DNA from: an uncultured Chloracidobacterium sp.
Lineage (GTDB): Bacteria > Acidobacteriota > Blastocatellia > Chloracidobacteriales > Chloracidobacteriaceae
Assembly (NCBI GenBank): GCA_937966115.1
Contig: CALCKX010000011.1
Location: forward strand, 1-42,520
Direction of reading: 5' to 3'
Length of the DNA stretch: 42,520 bases
Part shown: positions 36,731-42,520 of the stretch, piece by piece
Numbering within the stretch: position 1 is the first letter of the stretch
Layout of the letters: every line of letters begins with the position of its first letter
Position numbers and translations under genes: made by a program
Notes under the pieces: model-generated
What the model was told of the DNA's origin: nothing
What the model saw: only the letters and a program-made list of their open reading frames with translations
Database searches by the model: none

Positions 36731-37428
36731 GAGGTTCTCGCTGGGGAGGATTTCGCCGTCGGAGCAGTCGCCGGCCGGCTGACGCCATCGAGGAAAATGG
36801 CGGCGTAGGCGCGCGCCAGCGTCTCCGGCGACCCGGTTACGGTTTGATCGCGGTGAAGCTGCTCGAACATGGTTTGAAGAAATGGCATGGCGAAGAGCGA
36901 CCGCGCCGCCACCTGCGGGTTCACTTCCCGAAACGCGCCCTCGCGGACGCGGGTTTCAATGTAATCGCCCAAAAAGTCGAAGATGTCGCGCGCGTAGAGC
37001 CGAAAAAACATCTCGGATAGCTCATGACCTTCGAGCGCGCTGAAAAACAACAGCCGTTGAAAGGAATAATCGGCCCGGTGGCGCTCGATGATATGCTGCA
37101 TGATCGTTTCAAAAAACCGCCGATCATCGCGCCGAGCGGCCAACTCGCGCATGAGCGCCCAGAACGCCGCGGCGTCGGCGTCCTTCATCTTCTGGTCGAG
37201 GATGGCGGCGTAAAGCTCCTGCTTGGTCGCGAAATGCCGGAAAATGATGGCTTCGCTGACGCCGGCTTCGGCGGCGATTTCCTTGGTCGTAACGCCGCTG
37301 AAGCCTTTTTCCGAAAATCGCCGCATGGCGATCCGGACGATTTGCCGCCGCCGGTCCTCCCCTGACATCCGGCGGGACGCGGGGGCCGGCAGCGAAGCGG
37401 TTGCGACAGTGGGCGGGGCGCTGGTCAT
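36727..37428 (-). CDS. TetR-family transcriptional regulator of the RND operon
   Basis: 233 residues. After a disordered Ala/Pro/Ser-rich lead of about 20 residues, the DNA-binding domain runs RRRQIVRIAMRRFSEKGFSGVTTKEIAAEAGVSEAIIFRHFATKQELYAAIL (about 26-78, three-helix TetR_N pattern; the recognition helix is in VSEAIIFRHF). The rest is the all-helical ligand/dimer domain. It is the first gene of the efflux operon and overlaps the fusion-protein start by ATGA. A perfect 22-bp palindrome ends 13 bases upstream of ATG 37428, an ideal place for autorepression. It most likely represses the whole operon until a pump substrate binds. An internal Met at residue 21 could be an alternative start. 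Confidence 0.93.
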   Translation of the reverse strand: MTSAPPTVATASLPAPASRRMSGEDRRRQIVRIAMRRFSEKGFSGVTTKEIAAEAGVSEAIIFRHFATKQELYAAILDQKMKDADAAAFWALMRELAARRDDRRFFETIMQHIIERHRADYSFQRLLFFSALEGHELSEMFFRLYARDIFDFLGDYIETRVREGAFREVNPQVAARSLFAMPFLQTMFEQLHRDQTVTGSPETLARAYAAIFLDGVSRPATAPTAKSSPARTS

Positions 37429-37440
37429 AGGCGCTGGGCG

Positions 37441-37462
37441 TTACGTGAGCTAGCTCACGTAA
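37441..37462. promoter_or_regulatory. perfect 22-bp palindrome, probable TetR operator
   Basis: The half-site TTACGTGAGCT is followed immediately by its exact reverse complement. The centre is 23 bases upstream of the tetR ATG and 78 bases upstream of the divergent acetyltransferase ATG. Length, perfect symmetry and position fit a TetR dimer site controlling the efflux operon and perhaps the divergent gene. Confidence 0.75.
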
Positions 37463-37478
37463 GTTAGTATTCACTTAC
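37459..37478. promoter_or_regulatory. second inverted repeat overlapping the operator
   Basis: GTAAGT (37459-37464) and ACTTAC (37473-37478) are perfect 6-base arms with an 8-base spacer. The left arm overlaps the last four bases of the 22-bp palindrome. It may be a second, weaker regulator site, or part of the promoter on either strand (TACTAA on minus, TAGTAT on plus). I could not identify a convincing -35/-10 pair. Confidence 0.45.
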
Positions 37479-37529
37479 CAAGCAACGCTACACTGGCGCT
37501 CGCCCCGCCGACAAGCTAGTTTTCCGCCT

Positions 37530-38036
37530 ATGCCGCCCCTGCCGGAAACAAACCCGACCGCGCCGATTGAAGGGCCGATTGAATGGCGCGCGGCTCGCTT
37601 CGCGGAACTCGCGACCGACGACCTCTACGACGTGTTGCAGGCGCGCCTGGCGGTGTTTGTCGTCGAGCAGCAGTGCATTTACCAGGACGCCGATGGCGCG
37701 GATCGCCGCGCCCTTCACATCATGGGGTGGCGCGTAAAGGGGCGGGAGCGAGCGTTGGTCGCCTACTGTCGGCTGGTGGAGCCGGGCGTTAAGTATGCGG
37801 AGCCGTCCATCGGGCGCGTGATCACGCCCGCGGCTGGGCGCGGACAGGGCCTGGGGAAGGCGTTGATGCGGCAGGCGCTTGCCCTGCACGACGCGCTCTA
37901 CCCAGGACAGGCGAACCGCATTTCCGCGCAGCAGTACCTGGAGCGATTTTACGGGGCGTTCGGCTACCAAACGGTTTCCGCGCCCTATGCCGAAGACGGC
38001 TTGCCGCACGTCGAGATGCTGCGCGCCGGCCGCTGA
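37530..38036 (+). CDS. ElaA-type GNAT acetyltransferase
   Basis: 168 residues, usual for ElaA. Recognised by IEWRAARFAELATDDLYDVLQARLAVFVVEQQCIYQDADGAD, by GRVITPAAGRGQGLGKALM with the acetyl-CoA pyrophosphate-binding R-G-x-G-L-G-K, and by RISAQQYLERFYGAFGYQTVS with the family's A-Q-x-Y-L-x(2)-F-Y. The acceptor of ElaA proteins is not known. No ribosome site is visible before ATG 37530. It is divergent from tetR; the 101-base gap holds the palindromic operator, so the repressor may also affect this gene. The histidine phosphatase gene begins 39 bases after the stop on the same strand. Confidence 0.92.
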   Translation: MPPLPETNPTAPIEGPIEWRAARFAELATDDLYDVLQARLAVFVVEQQCIYQDADGADRRALHIMGWRVKGRERALVAYCRLVEPGVKYAEPSIGRVITPAAGRGQGLGKALMRQALALHDALYPGQANRISAQQYLERFYGAFGYQTVSAPYAEDGLPHVEMLRAGR

Positions 38037-38075
38037 GCGCCGGCGCGAAACAAGAGGCTTAGCGCGAATCCGAAA

Positions 38076-38690
38076 ATGTCCTTTGCAACATCAGTGACAA
38101 ACCTGCTTTTGATCCGACACGGGCAGACGGCGGATGGACCCGCGCCGCGCTGCCATGGGTGGACGGATTTACCGCTTTCGGAAGAAGGCGTTCAGCAAAT
38201 TGAGCGGCTGGCCCAGCACCTGCGCGAACGGCGGCTGGACGCGCTCTATGCCAGCGATCTGATTCGCTCGCGCCATACGGCGGAGATCATCGCCAGGGGG
38301 CGCGACTTGCGCCCGGCAATCCAGCCGGAGCTGAGGGAAATCAACTTTGGCGACCTCGAGGGCTGTCTGGTCGATGAGTTGCCGCTGCGCTTTCCGGCAA
38401 CGGTCGCGGCGTGGCGCGCCAATCCGGCGGCCTGCCGGTTTCCGAACGGCGAGAATTTTCAGGAAGTCAAGCAACGCGTATTGCCAGCGGTTGAGCGCTT
38501 GCTGGCGCGGCATGCGGGGCGGACCGTGGCGCTAGCGCTCCATTCAGGCGTCAATCGGGTCATCCTGGGATGGGCGCTGGGGCTGCCGGACGAGCATCTG
38601 GTCCGACTCGAACAGGATCACGGCTGCCTCAACATCATCGCCTTCGGGCCGCTGCATCCGCGCTTGACGCTGCACAACTTCCTGCCTTAG
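38076..38690 (+). CDS. histidine phosphatase family protein (phosphoglycerate-mutase-like)
   Basis: 204 residues. The phosphohistidine motif LLIRHGQT (Arg14, His15, Gly16) is near the N-terminus. Other catalytic residues are in ASDLIRSRHTAE (Arg64), REINFGDLEG (Glu88) and LALHSGVNRVIL (His156). The layout and length match the branch that includes alpha-ribazole phosphatase CobC and broad-specificity phosphatases. The loop CHGWTDLPLSEEG is typical of the group. No cobalamin gene is present, so CobC is not claimed. It lies 39 bases downstream of the acetyltransferase and is probably cotranscribed. ATG 38076 is the first start and gives a normal N-terminus. Confidence 0.92.
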   Translation: MSFATSVTNLLLIRHGQTADGPAPRCHGWTDLPLSEEGVQQIERLAQHLRERRLDALYASDLIRSRHTAEIIARGRDLRPAIQPELREINFGDLEGCLVDELPLRFPATVAAWRANPAACRFPNGENFQEVKQRVLPAVERLLARHAGRTVALALHSGVNRVILGWALGLPDEHLVRLEQDHGCLNIIAFGPLHPRLTLHNFLP

Positions 38691-38799
38691 AGCGATGCTC
38701 AGGGCAATTTTCAGGGCCGCTTTTGCGGCGACGGTCTGACCGCTCGCGCCAGATGGCGGGGCGCCGCCCCAAGCCCGGCGAAGCGAAAGGAAGCGGCGA

Positions 38800-38839
38800 C
38801 AAGAGCCGCGCCCCCCCCTTCAAGAGCCGCGCTCCCCTT
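38800..38839 (+). repeat. direct repeat with C-tract in convergent gap
   Basis: CAAGAGCCGCGC followed by a run of C and CTT occurs twice in succession (38800-38820, with an 8-base C tract, and 38821-38839, CTCCCCTT). It lies in the 193-base gap between the convergent phosphatase and metallophosphatase-like genes. The same gap has short hairpins GCCGC-TTTT-GCGGC (38716-38729) and GGGGC-GCC-GCCCC, neither followed by a T run. Confidence 0.6.
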
Positions 38840-38883
38840 GATGCCGCCTGTTCGCGTCTTTCGGCCAGGCGCTTCCAATGAAG

Positions 38884-39930
38884 CTAGGGCGCGGCCTGAA
38901 CCATGCTGCGGCGGGCTTCCTCAATGGCCGCTTTAGCGTCTTTGACGAGCTTGAGCGCGTCTGGCTCGCTCGGTATGCTCGCGTCGAGAAGGATAAAGCG
39001 ACTGTTGTAAACGCGCTTGCCGTCATCGGTAAAGTAGGCCCGCAGCTCGCCCAGCGCCTTGGTTTCATAATTGTTCACCGCCAGCGCCGCGCCGGCGACG
39101 TTTTCCAGCGTGAGCAGCGATGGCTGCGTATGCCCAACGATCATCACGTCGATGCCTTCAAGCTCGGCGACGAGCGTCTTCGCCTGGTCTAGCGGCAGAT
39201 ACGCGAGCACGATGATCACATCGGCTTGCTGGCTGAGTTCGGGCAAGACTTCCTTGAGCGCGGTCGCCGGATCCCGCCAGACGTACCCCGTGCCTTCGCT
39301 AGGGGCCTGCTCGCACACTCCGGTCACGCCAATCCGCAGCTTGCCTTTCGGAAGGCGCGGCGACTTCACTTCCTTGACGACAAAGCGCGGCAGGGCGATG
39401 CGCGTCTTGTCATTGGCGGCGGGCATGGCGTTGGCTGAAAGATACGACTTCAACGCCGGGAACTCCGCGGACGCGCGCTCGGCTTCGCCCTTCTTGAAGT
39501 AGGGATGGAGCGCGCGCAGGTCTTGATACGTCAGGTTGACAGCGTCGAATGGATAGGCGCTATAACCGCGCAGCGCAAAGTCGTTCTGAACCAGGACATC
39601 CTTGAAAGGCGGGCTAAGCGACACGCCCTGGTCATTGAAAATAGCGCCAACGCTAAGCTCCAGGAGCGGCGTCTCCTTGAACGTCGAGCGGAAAGCCTTG
39701 GCCATGGTCACGCGGCGGTGAAGCCCGCCGCTCGGATTGGCCGGACATCCGCAGGTATCCAGGTTGGCGCGCGTCTCGCCCGAAAAGTGGATGGCGAAAG
39801 CCGCTTTATCATCCGTTCCAAGCGCAGGCGCCGGAACGACTTGCGTTTGCGCCGTCGCTGGAAGCCAGGGCGCGGCGCCGCTCAGCGCGAAAGCGAGACA
39901 GGCGACCCACGGAAGGACGCGATTAGACAT
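38884..39930 (-). CDS. secreted metallophosphatase-like protein lacking metal ligands
   Basis: 348 residues. Signal peptide at residues 1-28 (VLPWVACLAFALSGAAPWLPATAQ). FSGETRANLDTCGCPANPSGGLHRR (Cys60, Cys62; about 49-73) matches the C-G-C-x(n)-G-G-L-x-R-R signature of secreted 5'-nucleotidase-like proteins found with multihaem cytochromes. The later elements are worn: the usual D-A-G-D reads LSVGAIFNDQG, the S-H-L-G-x-D region reads LAYLPLDQ, and the usual GHxH is GHTQPS (His267 only). Most metal-binding Asp, Asn and His residues of calcineurin-like phosphatases are therefore absent, so catalysis is doubtful. It may serve as a binding protein using the Cys pair. GAGG lies eight bases before ATG 39930. 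No cytochrome gene is adjacent. Confidence 0.75.
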   Translation of the reverse strand: MSNRVLPWVACLAFALSGAAPWLPATAQTQVVPAPALGTDDKAAFAIHFSGETRANLDTCGCPANPSGGLHRRVTMAKAFRSTFKETPLLELSVGAIFNDQGVSLSPPFKDVLVQNDFALRGYSAYPFDAVNLTYQDLRALHPYFKKGEAERASAEFPALKSYLSANAMPAANDKTRIALPRFVVKEVKSPRLPKGKLRIGVTGVCEQAPSEGTGYVWRDPATALKEVLPELSQQADVIIVLAYLPLDQAKTLVAELEGIDVMIVGHTQPSLLTLENVAGAALAVNNYETKALGELRAYFTDDGKRVYNSRFILLDASIPSEPDALKLVKDAKAAIEEARRSMVQAAP

Positions 39931-39989
39931 AACGACAAACCTCGGCGAAAAACGGTTGCGGGCGGAAACCCGTCAGCTTCAGATTCGCC

Positions 39990-40019
39990 AGCTTAGGCGC
40001 GCGTAGCCTCGCCTGACAA
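39990..40019 (-). promoter_or_regulatory. possible promoter of the metallophosphatase-like gene
   Basis: On the minus strand TTGTCA (40019-40014, 5 of 6 matches to -35) is followed after 18 bases by TAAGCT (39995-39990, 3 of 6). The predicted start leaves a leader of about 50 bases before ATG 39930. Only moderately convincing; the remainder of 39931-40127 shows no gene. Confidence 0.35.
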
Positions 40020-40127
40020 TAAGCCTGACCATACGCCAGCGCAAGCGCCTGTAAGACAAGCGACTAAACGCCAAGCGTCCAGAAAAGGCTCGCCCTTCTC
40101 GCGCGCAACGGCTCTGTCGCGCGGCGC

Positions 40128-41792
40128 TCAGCGGGGCCGGCTCGGCTTGCCGTTCGGCGCGTCAGGCTTGCGCGGCAGGGGCAATGACTCGTCGAGCCAC
40201 TTCGAGATGGCGGCGACTTCCCGCTCGATTTCAGCTACCGATAGGTCATCCGGCTTGGTCTCTTGACGGCGATGACGGCTGAACGTATCCCGGAGTTGCT
40301 TCAATCGCTCGCGCTTCTCCCGGCAGGCAGCGCGCTCGCGCTCCGGCTTGGCGCCGGACAAACCTTCCAAGCGGCGCGCCAGCCCATCGGCCTCTTTTTC
40401 AGCGCGCTGCAGCTTTTCCTCGACTTCATCGAGCAGGGGCCAGGCAGCGCGCCCGATGCCGGAAGGGCTGCTGGGAGAACTCGCCGGCGCCGCTTCCGGG
40501 GCGGCAACCGGCAGCGGCGCCCCGGATGGCGCGGGCGCAAGGACCGGAGACGGGTCTTGGATGTTGATAAGGTCGCGACTAGCGGCGGTGCGCGCTTGCA
40601 AAATCCAGACCATCGCCGCCACGCCGACGAGGACGATGCCCGCGACCGCGATGAGCGCCAGAAAAACAAAAAGCCGGCCGCTTTTTGACGGTTCCGCCGC
40701 CACTTGCGGCGCAGCTTCAGCGGGCGACAATGCCGGAGGGGCGCTTGGCGCCGCCGAGTCGCTGCCGGCCGCGATCTCGGTCGCCGGGTCTGGATTGGCT
40801 GGAAGCGCCTGCGGCTGTTGCGTGGCGACGCCAAGGCCCGAAAGCGTTTGGGCGCTCTGGAGTTCCGCCGTCGAGCGACTGCTTCCCAAAGCCAGGGTAG
40901 TGTCGCCGGATGAGGCGGCGGAGGCGAGCATCTGGGTCGCCCGGGCGGGCGCGCAGGCATCCCCGGCTGCGGAGGGGACAAGCTGCGCGATCACGACGGT
41001 GATATTGTCCTCGCCGCCGCGGTCATTGGCGAGCTTCACCAGGGCTTCCGCCGCCGCATCCAGCGAGCTCGCTGTCGAGACCACGGCGAGCATCTCCTGC
41101 GCCTCGACTTTGTTGGAAAGCCCATCGCTACACAGCAGGAAAATGTCGTTGGGCTGGAATCCCTCGATGGTGATATCCGCGTTGACCGCTCGCTGCGTGC
41201 CAAGCGCTTGCAGAATCACGTTGTTTGGGACGTTGGCGACCTGCATGCCGGCTTTTTTGGCCGCATTGACCCACGACTGATCCTCGGTGAGCTGGCGAAT
41301 CGTCCCGCCGCGAATGAGATAGGCCCGCGAATCGCCGACTTGCGACACGACGGCTTCGCGCCCGGACAGATGAACCGCCGTCAGCGTCGCCCCAAGCCCC
41401 CGGATGGCGCTTTCATTCTGCGACCGATCCCAAATCGCCATGTTGGCGCTGTCGGCAGCCAAGCGCATGGCCTCGAGCGAGGCGAGACCGGCGCTCACCC
41501 GGCGCGTCATCTCGCGCGAAACAATCTCGACCGCCATCTCGCTGGCGACTTCCCCGGCTGCCGCGCCGCCCATGCCGTCGCTCACAATCAGCAGCGTCCC
41601 CAAGGGGCCAAGCCGGTGCTGTGCGACATCGGGCGATAGCGTCGCTTCGCGGTGGGTTAGCCCAAGCCGCTGCTCGGTGAGGTCCACGACCTGGAGATTA
41701 TCTTCGTTGCCAGCGCGCCGCATCCCGACGTCGGTGCGCGCCGCGATCGAGACCCACATTTCTGGCAGTTTGGACACGGAAGTCGCCACCAT
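40128..41792 (-). CDS. PP2C-type Ser/Thr phosphatase with membrane helix and coiled-coil tail
   Basis: 554 residues. The PPM domain occupies about 13-275. Its motifs are in order: ARTDVGMRRAGNEDN (Asp31), LLIVSDGMGGAAAGEVAS (Asp72), GLGATLTAV, VSQVGDSRAYLIR, LTEDQSW, LLCSDGLSNKV and GGEDNITVVIA. All metal-ligand Asp residues are present, so it should be active against phospho-Ser/Thr proteins such as substrates of the kinase at 25394-27541. A Pro/Ala linker, one membrane helix (about 373-395) and a charged coiled coil (about 435-535) follow; the catalytic domain is cytoplasmic. GAGGG abuts ATG 41792, which is too close, so GTG at residue 6 or ATG at residue 12 may be the real start. The FHA gene lies 111 bases upstream on the same strand. 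Confidence 0.93.
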   Translation of the reverse strand: MVATSVSKLPEMWVSIAARTDVGMRRAGNEDNLQVVDLTEQRLGLTHREATLSPDVAQHRLGPLGTLLIVSDGMGGAAAGEVASEMAVEIVSREMTRRVSAGLASLEAMRLAADSANMAIWDRSQNESAIRGLGATLTAVHLSGREAVVSQVGDSRAYLIRGGTIRQLTEDQSWVNAAKKAGMQVANVPNNVILQALGTQRAVNADITIEGFQPNDIFLLCSDGLSNKVEAQEMLAVVSTASSLDAAAEALVKLANDRGGEDNITVVIAQLVPSAAGDACAPARATQMLASAASSGDTTLALGSSRSTAELQSAQTLSGLGVATQQPQALPANPDPATEIAAGSDSAAPSAPPALSPAEAAPQVAAEPSKSGRLFVFLALIAVAGIVLVGVAAMVWILQARTAASRDLINIQDPSPVLAPAPSGAPLPVAAPEAAPASSPSSPSGIGRAAWPLLDEVEEKLQRAEKEADGLARRLEGLSGAKPERERAACREKRERLKQLRDTFSRHRRQETKPDDLSVAEIEREVAAISKWLDESLPLPRKPDAPNGKPSRPR

Positions 41793-41903
41793 CCCTCACA
41801 ACATCCGACACAACATCCAAAGGGTCAGCGCTTTTCCTTGGCTTGTTTTCCGGCTGGACGACGCGGCGCCACGGGCGAGCGCCTGCGCCGAGCTGTCCCG
41901 CCG

Positions 41904-42520
41904 CTATGCCTCAAAGCGAAATAACTGCTTTCCAATCAATATGATGTCGCCAGACTTGAGCGTGACCGGCCCATCGATTTTCTTAAACGTGCCGTTGCGC
42001 GAGTTGTCATCCTGAAGAATGAAATCATCCCCGCGCCGAACAATCCGCGCATGCCGACCTGACATGTAGCCGTCATGCGGAAACTTGATGTCGCCGGTAT
42101 TGCGGCCAATCGTCAGCTCATCGCCTCTGATCTCATACATCTCGCCTTCGCCGCCGCCTTCCTGAATCAAGAAAAGGCGCGCGGCGCGCGCCGGCGGACG
42201 CTCCGAAGCGCGCACGATGGTTTTCATCAGCGGCGCGGGCAGCGGCGCGCCACAGCCCGCGCAAAAGCTGCTCGAGGCGGGATTCACCCGACCGCACTGC
42301 TCGCAAGCGACCGTGTCAACGCCGTCCGCAAGCGGCGAGCGCGCCACAACCGTCGGCGGCACCGGCGGCGGCGCGATCACCGCCGGCTGCGCGATCACCG
42401 TCGGCGGCACCGGCGGCGGCGCGGTCACCGCCGGCTGCGCGATCACCGTCGGCGGCACCGGCGGCGGCACGGTCACCGCCGGCTGCGCCACAATGGTTGG
42501 CGGAATGACCGGGGCCGCCG
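41904..42520 (-). CDS. zinc-ribbon/FHA-domain protein, 5' end outside window
   Basis: The frame runs off the right edge; the visible 205 residues are the C-terminal part. From the edge there are Pro/Val-rich repeats (unit TVIAQPAVTAPPPVPP), then a zinc ribbon (CEQCG and CAGCG, typical double-CxxC) and a full FHA domain: LTIGRNTGDIKFPHDGYMSGRHARI, then DDNSRNGTFKKI and DIILIGKQLFRFE. Arg of IGR, Ser and His of SGRH and Asn of NGT are the phosphothreonine-recognition residues and are intact. It should read a Thr-phosphorylated partner. Position directly upstream of a PP2C phosphatase on the same strand suggests a common signalling unit. A GTG at 42491 is not the likely start because the repeat pattern continues through it. 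Confidence 0.92.
   Translation of the reverse strand, partial: AAPVIPPTIVAQPAVTVPPPVPPTVIAQPAVTAPPPVPPTVIAQPAVIAPPPVPPTVVARSPLADGVDTVACEQCGRVNPASSSFCAGCGAPLPAPLMKTIVRASERPPARAARLFLIQEGGGEGEMYEIRGDELTIGRNTGDIKFPHDGYMSGRHARIVRRGDDFILQDDNSRNGTFKKIDGPVTLKSGDIILIGKQLFRFEA
42349..42492 (-). repeat. three tandem 48-base repeats in the FHA gene linker
   Basis: Copies at 42349-42396, 42397-42444 and 42445-42492 are almost identical at DNA level; a fourth degenerate copy continues to the right. Each encodes a 16-residue unit of the form TVIAQPAVTAPPPVPP. The unit is an exact multiple of three, so copy-number change keeps the frame. Confidence 0.9.

Noticed and set aside
38076-38690. cobC (alpha-ribazole phosphatase)
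   Set aside because: Motifs are those of the general histidine phosphatase branch and no cobalamin genes are present.

Overview
The window is GC-rich, compactly coded bacterial DNA. Gene content suggests a Gram-negative Acidobacteriota of the class Blastocatellia, possibly close to Chloracidobacterium. The pointers are many TPR proteins, Ser/Thr kinase/PP2C/FHA signalling parts with zinc ribbons, an ArsA-like ATPase with a C-terminal HSP20-like domain, DUF1501, an RND pump and a WaaE-type glycosyltransferase. This placement is inference; there is no rRNA in the window to anchor it. I saw no tRNA, rRNA, CRISPR array, insertion sequence or prophage.

Layout. 1-535: 3' end of a DUF1501 gene, then a terminator and a well-formed sigma70-type promoter. 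842-3515 (+): a membrane-anchored TPR protein, cdsA (CDP-diacylglycerol synthesis) and a second anchored TPR protein. 3528-4487 (-): MoxR ATPase. 4556-5354 (-): a Uma2-type nuclease gene broken by two frameshifts and also lacking a catalytic Glu. 5420-12988 (-): one secreted TPR protein of about 2,520 residues. 13201-14889 (-): a TPR protein with two retropepsin-like DTGA/DSGA motifs, closed by a strong terminator. 15292-16212 (+): a zinc-ribbon membrane protein. 16251-17997 (-): ArsA-like ATPase followed by a short CDF transporter. 18185-20335 (-): membrane sensor with a SpoIIE-type phosphatase domain. 20410-22624: WaaE-like glycosyltransferase and a convergent APC permease. 22752-24710 (+): M1 aminopeptidase whose C-terminal tail runs across a terminator.

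24721-28905 (+) is a tight three-gene unit: a coiled-coil protein resembling the MXAN_5187 family, a Ser/Thr kinase fused to a formylglycine-generating-enzyme-like domain, and a secreted PEGA/concanavalin-like protein that overlaps the kinase by ATGA. 37428 down to 28990 (-) reads as one efflux operon: tetR, a membrane-fusion protein, a short-chain dehydrogenase, an RND pump, and a NorD-like VWA protein joined through TAATG. A perfect 22-bp palindrome and an overlapping second inverted repeat lie just upstream of tetR.

The right end holds an ElaA-type acetyltransferase, a histidine phosphatase, a degenerate secreted metallophosphatase-like protein, and a signalling pair: a PP2C phosphatase and a zinc-ribbon/FHA protein that runs off the window. 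With the kinase and SpoIIE phosphatase, this stretch carries writers, erasers and a reader of Ser/Thr phosphorylation. Among the least ordinary items are the doubly frameshifted Uma2 gene, the efflux operon with embedded dehydrogenase and VWA genes, the ArsA-like ATPase with Ser at the usual catalytic Asp, and the metallophosphatase-like protein lacking metal ligands.
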